Assembly: GCA_021769885.1 (NCBI GenBank)
Contig: JAETSA010000005.1
Span: forward strand, 1 to 64,000
Direction of reading: 5' to 3'
From: Bacillota bacterium
Lineage (GTDB): Bacteria; Bacillota; Clostridia; Oscillospirales; Acutalibacteraceae
DNA length: 64,000 bases
The notes below the pieces were generated by a model. It was not told the origin of the DNA, did no database searches, and was given only the letters and a program-made list of their open reading frames with translations. Shown here piece after piece: positions 56,740-64,000 of the stretch. The stretch's first letter is position 1; every line of letters begins with the position of its first letter. The translations under genes were made by a program, and so were the position numbers.

Positions 56740-58065
56740 ATGGCTACTACTGATTTTTTTCATTCGGTTCGGCTTGACGAAGAGAAATGCAAAGGCTGCA
56801 TCAACTGCATTAAGCGCTGTCCGACGGGTGCCATCCGCGTGCGGCGCGGCAAAGCCTATATCATTTCGGAACGCTGTATCGACTGCGGTGAATGCATCCG
56901 CATTTGTCCGAACCACGCAAAATATGCTGAGAAATACTCCTTTAATGAAATTCTCGACTATAAATACCGTATTGCCCTGCCCGCACCGACGCTGTATGGG
57001 CAATTCAACAATTTAGACGATGTAGATTATGTGCTGACCGCGTTTTTGCGTCTCGGCTTTGACGACGTATTTGAAGTTTCGGTCGGCGCGGAGCTGATTT
57101 CCGAAGCAACAAGGCTGTATATGAAGAAAAAGGACACCGTGCGTCCTGTGATTTCCTCGGCGTGCCCCGCTGTGGTGCGCCTGATTCGAGTGCGGTTTCC
57201 GAACCTGATTCCGAATGTGTTGGATTTAAACGCGCCGATGGAAGAAGCCGCGCGCTTGGCACGCGAACGCGCCGTAGAGAAAACAGGTCTTCCCCCCGAG
57301 GACATCGGCGTATTCTTCATTACGCCCTGCACGGCGAAAATCACCGCTATCAAGCAACCGATTTGCAACGGAAAATCCCACGTGAGCGGCGTATTCGGCA
57401 TTAAAGATATTTACCCGGTACTGCTCGGGCAAATGGATAAGCTTACAGAAACCGTACCGCTGAAGAACTCAGGGTTAATGGGCGTGGGCTGGGCTTCCTC
57501 CGGCGGGGAATCCGCCGCGCTGTTAAAAGAGCGGTATCTTGCCGCGGACGGCATTGAAAACGTGATTCAGGTATTGGAAGAATTGGAAAACGAAAAACTC
57601 AACGATTTGGATTTTATTGAGCTGAACGCCTGCGCGGGCGGCTGTGTCGGCGGTCCGCTGACCGTGGAGAATCCTTACGTTGCAAAGGCAAGGCTGCAGC
57701 ATTTGCGCAAATACCTACCTGTTTCGTGCAATCATTTGGATGCAGAGGAAATTCCTGTGGCAATGCGCTGGGAAAAGCCACTCGAATCCGTGAACATTAT
57801 GAAGCTGGATGCGGATTTGCGCACAGCGATGCAAAAAATGCAGAAAATGAACGAAATCGAAAAGGTTCTGCCCGGGCTCGACTGCGGCACGTGCGGCGCG
57901 CCCTCCTGCCGTGATCTTGCGGAGGATATCGTGCGCGGCAAAGGGGCGATTGAGGACTGCGTATTTTTCACGCGGGACAAATCCGACGGCCGCAATTTCA
58001 TCCCGATTCCCGCGCCGTTCCGCAAATCCGACTCCGAATTTGATGGGAAAGAGGACGGCAAATGA
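56740..58065 (+). CDS. [FeFe]-hydrogenase-like iron-sulfur protein, probably sensory
   Basis: 441 residues. Two ferredoxin motifs (Cys 17-27 and 46-56, CKGCINCIKRCP and CIDCGECIRICP) precede the hydrogenase large-subunit domain (about 75-360). The four H-cluster ligands are kept: C142 (SSACP, L1), C197 (TPCTAK, L2), C298 and C302 (ELNACAGGC, L3). The L1 proton-transfer Cys of catalytic enzymes is Ala141, as in reported sensory (group C) types. A Fe-S domain follows (C382-C390, CGTCGAPSC). No PAS domain is seen. It is the centre of a five-gene operon with DRTGG, ATPase and PHP genes, so a hydrogen or redox sensor is favoured over bulk hydrogen production. Confidence 0.88.
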   Translation: MATTDFFHSVRLDEEKCKGCINCIKRCPTGAIRVRRGKAYIISERCIDCGECIRICPNHAKYAEKYSFNEILDYKYRIALPAPTLYGQFNNLDDVDYVLTAFLRLGFDDVFEVSVGAELISEATRLYMKKKDTVRPVISSACPAVVRLIRVRFPNLIPNVLDLNAPMEEAARLARERAVEKTGLPPEDIGVFFITPCTAKITAIKQPICNGKSHVSGVFGIKDIYPVLLGQMDKLTETVPLKNSGLMGVGWASSGGESAALLKERYLAADGIENVIQVLEELENEKLNDLDFIELNACAGGCVGGPLTVENPYVAKARLQHLRKYLPVSCNHLDAEEIPVAMRWEKPLESVNIMKLDADLRTAMQKMQKMNEIEKVLPGLDCGTCGAPSCRDLAEDIVRGKGAIEDCVFFTRDKSDGRNFIPIPAPFRKSDSEFDGKEDGK

Positions 58066-58099
58066 TACGCATTTTACAGTATAATACAGAGGTGACTTT

Positions 58100-58426
58100 A
58101 TGACCGTTCAAGAATTTGCAGAAATGCAAAATCTAACTATTTTGACAGAGGCAGATTTGACGCGCGACATCGGCGGTGGGTACTGCGGCGACCTTTTGAG
58201 CTGGGTGATGTCCCGTGCGCAGAGCGATGACTGTTGGTTCACCGTGATGGGCAATGTAAACGCGATTGCCGTCAGCGTTTTGGCGGACTGCGCGTGCATT
58301 GTGCTTTGCGAAAATGCACCGCTCGACGAAGACGCGAAGAAAAAAGCGGAACAGCAAGGGGTCAATGTGCTCTCCTCTTCACAAAACGCATTTGCGCTCG
58401 CAAGTGCGCTCGGCGCGGTGCTGTGA
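58100..58426 (+). CDS. Second DRTGG-like protein
   Basis: 108 residues similar in layout to the first DRTGG protein: an N-terminal half (TILTEADLTRDIGGGYCGDLLSWVM) then a sensor-like core (DCWFTVMGNVNAIAVSVLADCACIVLCEN, GVNVLSSSQNAFALASALG). The two are probably paralogues that may pair. The stop overlaps the PHP start by one base (TGATG). Soluble. Confidence 0.8.
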   Translation: MTVQEFAEMQNLTILTEADLTRDIGGGYCGDLLSWVMSRAQSDDCWFTVMGNVNAIAVSVLADCACIVLCENAPLDEDAKKKAEQQGVNVLSSSQNAFALASALGAVL

Positions 58427-59139
58427 TGGAAATATACGCCGATTTGCATATGCACTCTTGTCTGTCGCCCTGCGGAGACAACGATATGACCCCCTACAAC
58501 CTTGTGCAAATGGCAAAGCTGTTGGGGTATGATATGATTGCGCTGACCGACCACAACACCTGCCGCAACTGCAAAAGTGCGGAAAAAATCGGCAACGAAA
58601 TCGGGCTGACCGTGGTATCGGGTATGGAGCTTTGCACGGCTGAGGAAATTCACTGCGTTTGTTTACTGCCGAACAGCGATACCGCAGAGGCATTTTCGGC
58701 ATACGTCCGAACGACCCTGCCGCCGGTGGAGAATCAACCCGAAATTTTCGGAGAACAGCGTGTGATGGACTGCGGGGATACGATTTTGGACACCGAGCCG
58801 CTGCTCTTGACAACGGCTTCTTCGATTTCTGTGGATGCATTGGTACCGCTCGTAAAAAAATTCGGCGGTGCTTGCTTTCCGGCGCATTTAGACCGTGCAT
58901 CTTACAGTCTGTTATCGGTATTCGGATTTTTGTATCCCGAATTGCAGTTCACTGCCGCAGAATTTACGCCGCAGGCAGATTTGCCGCCTTATTTGGACGC
59001 ACATCCGCTTTTGCGCGAGATGCGAATTGTAAGGAACTCCGATGCGCATTATCTTGAAAATATGTTAGAACCGAACGAGCCCCTCCCCTTGCGTGACTGC
59101 TCCGCACAGGCGCTGATAGACTATATAAACGGGGTATAA
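58426..59139 (+). CDS. PHP-domain metallophosphoesterase-like protein
   Basis: 237 residues from the ATG at 58426. PHP motif I is DLHMHSCLSPCGDNDMTP (about 5-22; HxH), motif II ALTDHNTCRNCK (about 42-53), and later His/Asp positions lie in SDAHYLEN (about 202-209). PHP domains hydrolyse phosphoesters such as nucleotides or histidinol-type substrates, some acting on RNA/DNA ends. As the last gene of the operon it may carry the signalling output, or turn over a messenger. Substrate unknown. The terminator at 59148 ends the operon. Confidence 0.88.
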   Translation: MEIYADLHMHSCLSPCGDNDMTPYNLVQMAKLLGYDMIALTDHNTCRNCKSAEKIGNEIGLTVVSGMELCTAEEIHCVCLLPNSDTAEAFSAYVRTTLPPVENQPEIFGEQRVMDCGDTILDTEPLLLTTASSISVDALVPLVKKFGGACFPAHLDRASYSLLSVFGFLYPELQFTAAEFTPQADLPPYLDAHPLLREMRIVRNSDAHYLENMLEPNEPLPLRDCSAQALIDYINGV

Positions 59140-59147
59140 AAGAAAAT

Positions 59148-59190
59148 CCCCGCGATTGAAGATATCATTTCAATCGCGGGGTTGCTTTTT
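59148..59190. terminator. Bidirectional terminator after PHP gene
   Basis: Perfect 13-bp arms CCCCGCGATTGAA/TTCAATCGCGGGG with an 8-base loop, then TTGCTTTTTA on the plus side; a run of A lies on the other side. Confidence 0.9.
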
Positions 59191-59380
59191 ATTTAAGTCC
59201 TGCGAACCGTTCGCCGAAGAAGGCGGAAATGTCGCGGTAATCGACGGTGCGGGGTTCTCTGCCCGTCCGCATTTTTTCGGAGTTTTCCTGTGCACGTACT
59301 ACGCCGAACGCGACAGCGAACAGCAATAAAAGGACTGTCAGGGACAGAATATATTTTGAAAAAACACTTTTGGGTTTCAT
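59189..59380 (-). CDS. Small single-span membrane protein
   Basis: 63 residues: a basic N-terminus, one strong transmembrane segment (about 11-30, YILSLTVLLLLFAVAFGVV) and a charged tail (KMRTGREPRTVDYRDISAFFGERF). ATG at 59380 with GGAAGTG upstream at 10 bases. No family recognised. It converges with the PHP gene, with which it shares the terminator, and is separated from spoIIP by repeat array 4. Confidence 0.5.
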   Translation of the reverse strand: MKPKSVFSKYILSLTVLLLLFAVAFGVVRAQENSEKMRTGREPRTVDYRDISAFFGERFAGLK

Positions 59381-59454
59381 TTCTTTTTCACTTCCGTTTT
59401 GATTGAATTTTGGCTTGCGCAGATTTCGGCGGGGTCATAGCCAAACAGCACAAC

Positions 59455-59981
59455 TTGTCATTCTGAGGCGTAGCCGAAGAATCTCCACAGCACAGCGTAA
59501 GTTATATAATCGGTAGGGCGGGAGCTTGCTCCCGCCGCAGGTTTTTTCGATATCCCAACCGTGCTCGGGCTACGCGCAATCGCCCCTACAACCGTAGGGA
59601 ACAACCTCTGTGTCGTTCCGTAAAATTATATCTGACTTTCACGGGACGCCGAGTCGTCGCCCCCTACGGGATTGTGCATCACCGCTTGGTTTGTGCAAAA
59701 AATCAACTGTGCTCGGGCGGGCGTGGAAACCCGCCCCTACGGGATTGCACTTTCCCATTGGGTTTGTTCGAAAATCCAACTGTGCTCGGGCGATTCGTGA
59801 ATCGCCCCTACAGGCGTAGGGAACGACCTTAGTGTCGTTCCGTGAAGCCTTAGCGCATTTCAGCGGGCGGGCGTGGAAACCCGCCCCTACAAGGCTTCGA
59901 GAAGCCTTTCAGCGTGTCGAAAAAGTGGATTTTGCTCCCCTTGTCAGGGGAGCTGTCGCGCGTAGCGCGACTGAGGGGTAG
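59455..59981. repeat. Palindromic repeat array 4
   Basis: Eight GTAGGG-family modules: 59513-59538 (plus), 59565-59589 (minus), 59594-59620 (plus), 59641-59670 (minus), 59714-59743 (minus), 59785-59811 (minus), 59816-59842 (plus) and 59863-59890 (minus). A TCATTCTGAGGCGTAGCCGA-type unit is at 59455-59496, and a CCTCCC-type unit is at 59934-59981 (GCTCCCCTTGTCAGGGGAGC, then GTCGCGCGTAGCGCGAC). This is the densest array and abuts spoIIP. Confidence 0.88.
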
Positions 59982-59990
59982 TTAAAAAGC

Positions 59991-61136
59991 TTAGTTTATC
60001 AAGCTTTTCTCTCCCTCCGTCACGCTGCCGGAGTACTCGGCTTCTTCTAAGGTATTGGAATCGCTGCCCATTTCTAAAAGAACGGAGCAAGGCGTTACAT
60101 CCATATTGTATTTCCGTGCAGAAAACAGAAGCGGACGCATCAGCCCCGGATATTCCGTCTCGGCGATTTCCTGCAAGCGCAGTGCGAAGGTCAGGTTCTC
60201 CTCCCAAGACGGGAACGAGGTAACCTTGCCGTCCTCACAGCCTGCAATAATCATAATCTGCGCCGCTTTTTTGCCGTTGACGGTGGCTGTCGGCTTGACG
60301 CGTGTGCCGTCGCTTTGCTTGATAGCGTCGCGGTGCACATCAATCACCACTTGGATGCTCGGATTCTCCTGCATAATCTTTTCAATGCTCTCGCGGGAAC
60401 GGTCATAAGCACCTGTATATTTTGCATCGTGAATCTGCGTATCGTGTATCACGCCGATGCCCATCTTTTCGAGTTCCTCACAAAGTGCCGTGCCGACACG
60501 CACCATATTGCGTGCCGGGTCTTCGCTTCGGGTCACATAATCCGATGTATACCAGCCGAGATTCAGCATTTCGTAGCATTCCGTCGTGTGGGTGTGAAAA
60601 ATCAACACTGTCGGCTCGGCTTTGTTCTCAACAGACAGCGTAACGGGCTTTTCGAGTGCACTTTGAATGTCGATACCATGCGAAGGCGTCGTGTTGCGTA
60701 CAGTAATATTTTTAAATACCGCCGTGGCATTCGCAGAATCGTACTGTTTTTCAACGATTGTCCCGCCGCGCTCGGCATTCGCAGTCAAGGCTTCCGCCGC
60801 GCGCTGCATTTCGAGAATGTCCTGCGGCGTATCGGTAATCGAGCCGTTTGCCGTTGTCTTTGACTCTGCCTGCGGTGCAATCGGTGCGATAATTTCCGTG
60901 GTTTCGTCGGCGGCAGGCGTTTTGGAAGCCGCCTGCAAATCGTTTTTGAGTACTTGTACAGAGCCTTGCGGAAGCACTAAGGAAGCACTGACCAAGGCGA
61001 GCTTGGAAACAGACTCCGGGCAGTGCAGACTGCCGAAAAACAGCACCGCCAGCAAAAACGGCATCACAGCCGACAGCAATCGGCTGTTTTTCGGGTAGAT
61101 ATTCGATTTTTTTCGTCTTTGGCTTTGCGGTTTCAC
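59991..61136 (-). CDS. spoIIP: Stage II sporulation protein P
   Basis: 381 residues from a GTG (AAAGGA 11 bases upstream). An N-terminal transmembrane anchor (about 20-45) precedes the SpoIIP amidase/endopeptidase domain (about 165-375), with IFHTHTTECYE (family H-T-H-T-x-E motif), VIHDTQIHDA, VVIDVHRDAIK and TSLVLEMGSDSNTLEEAEYSG-like end (CSVLLEMGSDSN). It cleaves septal peptidoglycan during engulfment with SpoIID and SpoIIM. Usual clostridial order rpsT-gpr-spoIIP, kept here, with gpr transcribed just upstream. Confidence 0.94.
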   Translation of the reverse strand: MKPQSQRRKKSNIYPKNSRLLSAVMPFLLAVLFFGSLHCPESVSKLALVSASLVLPQGSVQVLKNDLQAASKTPAADETTEIIAPIAPQAESKTTANGSITDTPQDILEMQRAAEALTANAERGGTIVEKQYDSANATAVFKNITVRNTTPSHGIDIQSALEKPVTLSVENKAEPTVLIFHTHTTECYEMLNLGWYTSDYVTRSEDPARNMVRVGTALCEELEKMGIGVIHDTQIHDAKYTGAYDRSRESIEKIMQENPSIQVVIDVHRDAIKQSDGTRVKPTATVNGKKAAQIMIIAGCEDGKVTSFPSWEENLTFALRLQEIAETEYPGLMRPLLFSARKYNMDVTPCSVLLEMGSDSNTLEEAEYSGSVTEGEKSLIN

Positions 61137-61163
61137 TTGTAATTCCGTCCTTTCAAAAGCATA

Positions 61164-61186
61164 TATAGCATAGAATCTATACTATA
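61164..61186. promoter_or_regulatory. Dyad upstream of spoIIP
   Basis: Near-perfect dyad TATAGCATAG/CTATACTATA with a 3-base centre in the 70-base gap between gpr and spoIIP, 28-50 bases before the start codon. It may be a regulator site or part of a forespore/mother-cell promoter; no sigma-E match is certain. Confidence 0.3.
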
Positions 61187-61207
61187 AATATGCCGAGGAC
61201 GAAAGGA

Positions 61208-62077
61208 TTAGACGATGTTCAGCAAAACATCCGGCTCGATTTTCGGCTGTAAGGCGCAGTTGAGTGCCAACGACAAAAACCGTGCGGCGCGGTGAATCAG
61301 CGTATCGATTTCGCGCGGGGTCACCATCATATGCTGTGCATTTTCGGAAATATTGCCGCAATCGGCATTTTCAGTAAAATCCCGAATCATTGTGACAGCG
61401 TCAACCACTGTCGGCACACCGATGGCGATAACGGGTATACCGAGCGTTTCGCGGTCGATACGCGCACGGTGGTTGCCCACACCCGAACCCGGGGTAATGC
61501 CTGTGTCTGTCAGCTGAATGGTATTGCCGAGTCGGGAAAGACTGCGTGCCGCGAGGGCGTCCACGGTGATGACGGCACTCGGATACACGGTATTGACAAT
61601 GCCGCGAATGGATTCTGCGGTTTCCAATCCCGTTTGCCCGAGCACGCCGAATGTAACCGCTGACACCTCACGCAGTTCGGGAAAACCAAGCTCCTCGGCA
61701 AGCTTTTTATGGATATGCCGTGTGGCAAAAATGCCGCGCGCGGTTTTCGGTCCGAGTGCATCCGGCGTGATGTTTTCATTGCCGAGCCCCGCCACGAGCA
61801 CATTGCCGCAGGGTGTGGGCAACAGTTCCCGAATCAAGTCGGTCAGCACATCCAACCGCTCATCCAAAAGCTCGCTGTCGTGTGCAAATTCGGGAATTTC
61901 CGCCGTGATGTATTTCCCCTTCGGCTTCCCGAGTTCTTCTGCGCCCGCCTCGTTTTGAATTTCGATTCGGGTAATTTTCACACAGCCTTCCGAAGTATTT
62001 TCCACCGTAACATTTTCAGAATCCCGATTTTCGCAAATTTCGCGCCGCTCGACCGCAAGATCCGTCCGAAAATCCAT
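61208..62077 (-). CDS. gpr: GPR germination protease
   Basis: 289 residues from the ATG at 62077 (AGGAGG, 7-base spacing; the upstream track start is in non-coding DNA). It degrades small acid-soluble spore proteins at germination. The M63 family fold is recognisable through NTVYPSAVITVDALAARSLSRL, QLTDTGITPGSGVGNHRARI and GVPTVVDAVT. The N-terminal propeptide-like start (MDFRTDLAVE) is typical of the zymogen. A sigma-G-like promoter lies 34-62 bases upstream. Confidence 0.94.
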   Translation of the reverse strand: MDFRTDLAVERREICENRDSENVTVENTSEGCVKITRIEIQNEAGAEELGKPKGKYITAEIPEFAHDSELLDERLDVLTDLIRELLPTPCGNVLVAGLGNENITPDALGPKTARGIFATRHIHKKLAEELGFPELREVSAVTFGVLGQTGLETAESIRGIVNTVYPSAVITVDALAARSLSRLGNTIQLTDTGITPGSGVGNHRARIDRETLGIPVIAIGVPTVVDAVTMIRDFTENADCGNISENAQHMMVTPREIDTLIHRAARFLSLALNCALQPKIEPDVLLNIV

Positions 62078-62110
62078 TCTATCGCCTCCTGTTTCTTGAA
62101 CACGTATCTT

Positions 62111-62139
62111 TAGTATGGGCAAAACAGGAAAAAGTATTG
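62111..62139 (-). promoter_or_regulatory. Possible sigma-G promoter for gpr
   Basis: Minus-strand CAATA, 17-base spacer, CATACTA; the latter fits the CATNNTA forespore -10 consensus and the former four of five positions of GHATR. Confidence 0.5.
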
Positions 62140-62168
62140 CGGTTTTTTGCGGTTTTTTCAAAAAAAAC

Positions 62169-62197
62169 TTGCTTTTTCTGAAAAAGAATGGTAATAT
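62169..62197 (+). promoter_or_regulatory. Sigma-A promoter for rpsT
   Basis: TTGCTT, 17-base spacer, TAATAT, 30 bases before the ATG. Confidence 0.6.
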
Positions 62198-62227
62198 GTG
62201 TATTGCTAATGTAAGGGAGGTGTGACC

Positions 62228-62485
62228 ATGCCGAATATTAAGTCAGCGAAAAAGCGCGTTATTGTGAATAACAAGCGTGCCCAGCGCAATAAGTCTATGA
62301 ACTCTGCGCTCAAAACCGCTATCAAAAAAGCGAATGTTGCAATTGAAGCAGGTGCAGCCGATAAGGAAGTGCTTGTTACCGCAGCAGTGAAAAAGATCGA
62401 TCAGGCGACCGCAAAGGGGCTTCTCCACAAAAATAACGCTGCCCGTAAAAAGTCCGCCCTCGTTTCCAAATTGAACAAGGCGTAA
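62228..62485 (+). CDS. rpsT: 30S ribosomal protein S20
   Basis: 85 residues from the ATG at 62228 (GGGAGGTG upstream; the GTG at 62222 overlaps that site). [20 protein letters not shown] is the family start, and the helical bundle follows with [10 protein letters not shown] and [16 protein letters not shown]. It binds 16S rRNA early in 30S assembly. Single gene, divergent from gpr. Confidence 0.97.
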   Translation: MPNIKSAKKRVIVNNKRAQRNKSMNSALKTAIKKANVAIEAGAADKEVLVTAAVKKIDQATAKGLLHKNNAARKKSALVSKLNKA

Positions 62486-62518
62486 TGCTTCTCTTTTTGA
62501 AATGAGCAAAGATTTAAT

Positions 62519-62555
62519 GCCGCAGGCTTTTCAGCCGTGCGGCGTTTCGCTTTTT
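62519..62555 (+). terminator. Terminator after rpsT
   Basis: Arms GCCGCAGGCT/AGCCGTGCGGC with one bulge, then GTTTCGCTTTTT. Confidence 0.8.
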
Positions 62556-62611
62556 ATTGAGAAATGCATTTTCAGGCGGGCGGTTGTCGGCGTTGGGAGT
62601 GTGCGGATTTC

Positions 62612-63002
62612 GACGGGCGATTCGTGAATCGCCCCTACAATTGGTGCATCGCCATTTGGTTGTGCCAATTTTTGCGGGCGGATGAAGGCATCCGCCCCTA
62701 CGATGTAGGGAACGACCCCTGTGTCGTTCCGCAAAATTCTATCAGATTTCGACAGGTCATCGAGGTTAGTACAAAACCAACCGTACACGGCGGGAGCAAG
62801 TTACGGCTTCTTCATTACCCTTTTGTCGCTTCGCGACATTTTCCCTAACAGGGAAATCTTCCCCGCCCTACATTGTGCGCATTGCGGCTGTTCTGATTTC
62901 GCGGGCGAACACAGTTCGCCCCTATGGGGTTCGCATTTCACCGTTTGGTTTTGTGCGAAGTCTGACCGCGCTCGGGTCGTCGAGGACGCCGACCCCTACG
63001 GG
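62612..63002. repeat. Palindromic repeat array 5
   Basis: Six modules: 62612-62638 (minus), 62674-62701 (minus), 62705-62731 (plus), 62787-62870 (minus, with insert), 62900-62930 (minus) and 62970-63002 (minus). Linkers CACCGTTTGGTTTTGTGCGA and CGCTCGGGTCG repeat. The ORFs at 62564-62848, 62721-63029, 62531-62788 and 62875-63192 are artefacts. Confidence 0.88.
62801..62860. repeat. Nested insert of a second type in module loop
   Basis: Lies inside GGCGGG...CCCGCC, the same outer stem as the solo module at 31120 but with a 60-base insert. It carries TGTCGCttCGCGACA and TTTCCCtaacaGGGAAA and no match to the 69-bp insert of arrays 2 and 3. Confidence 0.75.
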
Positions 63003-63046
63003 ATTGCGTTTTGCCGTTGGTTTTTGTGAAAATCCTAGACACAGAA

Positions 63047-63086
63047 AAAAGCAGGGCACGTGCCGTTGGCGGCGTGCTCTGCTTTT
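63047..63086 (-). terminator. Terminator of prs
   Basis: Arms AAAAGCAGGGCACG/CGTGCTCTGCTTTT with one mismatch and a 12-base loop; A run on the left serves minus-strand transcripts. Confidence 0.85.
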
Positions 63087-63135
63087 GGTTTTATTCAAAA
63101 TTCGGCTTTCATCGAATTTCGGTTTTGATTCAAAA

Positions 63136-64000
63136 TCAAGCTTTATAGCCCTTTTTGCGCAGAAGTGCGTCGATTCTGTCAGCGGGGTTTAAAAGATGGC
63201 TGACGGACATATCGTGATTCAAAGTATCGATAATATAGGAAACATATTTCGACATATCCACTTCACAGTACCAGTCACGCTGTAAAAGCTCCGGTGTTCT
63301 GTAAACAAGATTTGTCGTAAACACCTTGTCGAAAATGCCGTCGGCATACTGCTTGTCAAAGCTTTCCAAGCCCTCGCAGAACAAACCGAATGCGGAGAAA
63401 ATAAAGATGCGTGCCGCGCCCAATTCTTTCAGCTTTGCGGCAACCTCCAGCATAGATTCGCCCGAAGAAATCATATCATCGACAATCATAACATCCTTGC
63501 CTGCAACGTTTGAACCAAGAAATTCGTGCTGCAAAATCGGATTTCTGCCGTTGACGATACGGGAATAATCGCGGCGTTTGTAGAACATACCAAGTTCTAT
63601 ACCGAGCACGGTTGAATAGTAGATGCAGCGACCCATACCGCCCTCATCGGGGGAAATCACCATCATATGGTCGTTGTCAAATTTCAAATCCGGCACGTGG
63701 TTTACCAAAGCCTTAATCATCTGATAGACAGGCTGCACGTTTTCAAAGCCTTTGAGCGGAATGGCATTCTGCACGCGGGGGTCGTGTGCGTCAAAGGTAA
63801 TGATATTGTCTACGCCCATATTGTTGCAAAGCTCCTGCAAAGCAATTGCGCAGTCGAGCGATTCACGGCTGGAACGCTTGTGCTGACGGCCTTCGTACAG
63901 CATCGGCATAATGACAGTGATACGGTGCGCCTTACCGCCGATTGCGGAAATCGCACGCTTTAAGTTGGCGTAATGCTCGTCCGGGCTCATCGGTACGGTA
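63136..64000 (-). CDS. prs: Ribose-phosphate pyrophosphokinase, 5' part outside window
   Basis: Makes PRPP from ribose 5-phosphate and ATP. The visible part has 288 residues and the frame continues past 64000, so the N-terminus is missing. The nucleotide-binding loop VISPDEGGMGRC, the flexible catalytic segment YKRRDYSRIVNGRNP and the PRPP motif VMIVDDMISSGESM are present. The C-terminal 90 residues (FCEGLESFDKQYADGIFDKV, YIIDTLNHDMSVS) agree with the long clostridial form (about 380-390 residues). Confidence 0.93.
   Translation of the reverse strand, partial: TVPMSPDEHYANLKRAISAIGGKAHRITVIMPMLYEGRQHKRSSRESLDCAIALQELCNNMGVDNIITFDAHDPRVQNAIPLKGFENVQPVYQMIKALVNHVPDLKFDNDHMMVISPDEGGMGRCIYYSTVLGIELGMFYKRRDYSRIVNGRNPILQHEFLGSNVAGKDVMIVDDMISSGESMLEVAAKLKELGAARIFIFSAFGLFCEGLESFDKQYADGIFDKVFTTNLVYRTPELLQRDWYCEVDMSKYVSYIIDTLNHDMSVSHLLNPADRIDALLRKKGYKA

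Noticed and set aside
56740-58065. Catalytic hydrogen-producing hydrogenase
   Set aside because: H-cluster Cys are present, but the proton-transfer Cys is Ala and the operon is made of signalling genes. A sensory role fits better, although low activity cannot be excluded.
39145-63002. Repeat arrays as CRISPR
   Set aside because: Repeat units are not identical direct repeats of 24-40 bases with unique spacers. The units are self-complementary, alternate in orientation and no cas genes are in the window.

Overview
The window comes from a low-to-mid GC, anaerobic, spore-forming member of the Clostridia, probably an Oscillospiraceae/Ruminococcaceae-type gut bacterium. The pointers are spore genes (gpr, spoIIP) beside rpsT, a giant pyruvate:ferredoxin oxidoreductase, a membrane pyrophosphatase, an [FeFe]-hydrogenase-like protein, an FMN riboswitch with ribU, sigma-A promoters with 17-bp spacers, and arrays of palindromic intergenic repeats of a kind I associate with gut Clostridia. 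The species cannot be named from sequence alone.

Layout. 1-4.1 kb is a decayed mobile island: a truncated ParA, a tyrosine recombinase fused by deletion into an IS91-type transposase, a chimeric zinc-ribbon ORF, and an Lnu-like nucleotidyltransferase. From 4.3 kb the chromosome backbone starts. It holds greA-lysS, an unknown protein, then ftsE-ftsX with an M23 peptidase and an S41-family protein that has lost its catalytic dyad. A CdaR/PucR regulator and two overlapping paralogous membrane proteins follow. Next come a Crp-controlled ABC importer (four overlapping genes) and a polar amino-acid ABC importer whose binding protein appears circularly permuted.

19.8-31 kb carries ispD-ispF-gtrA, an aminotransferase, a sulfatase, a TauE/SafE permease, manA, a SanA-like protein, an MFS carrier, FMN riboswitch-ribU, tRNA-Leu(UAA), trmO and a membrane-linked XRE regulator. 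31-36 kb is a sugar-use operon (fucU, GH43, LUD protein, GH3 with inverted domain order). 36-50 kb has an SDR, a YgjP-like metalloprotease, a membrane metallophosphoesterase, hppA, an AT-rich pair of unknown genes, nifJ, a CNNM/CorC transporter and a MATE pump. At 50 kb a MerR regulator diverges from a DXS-like enzyme whose promoter has a 19-bp spacer carrying a perfect dyad. 55.9-59.1 kb is a five-gene operon, DRTGG / RsbW-like ATPase / [FeFe]-hydrogenase-like / DRTGG-like / PHP, probably a redox or hydrogen sensing system. The window ends with spoIIP, gpr, rpsT and a partial prs.

The most unusual material is (i) about 29 palindromic modules in five arrays at 39, 52, 53, 59 and 62 kb plus one solo copy at 31 kb. 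They share a GTAGGG...CCG frame, have compensated variable stems, and four carry a second structured element in the loop. (ii) The hydrogenase-like sensory operon. (iii) The circularly permuted binding protein. (iv) The S41 pseudoprotease beside FtsEX. (v) The MerR-controlled DXS paralogue with altered acceptor-site residues. All family names and residue equivalences are by eye; no database search was run.
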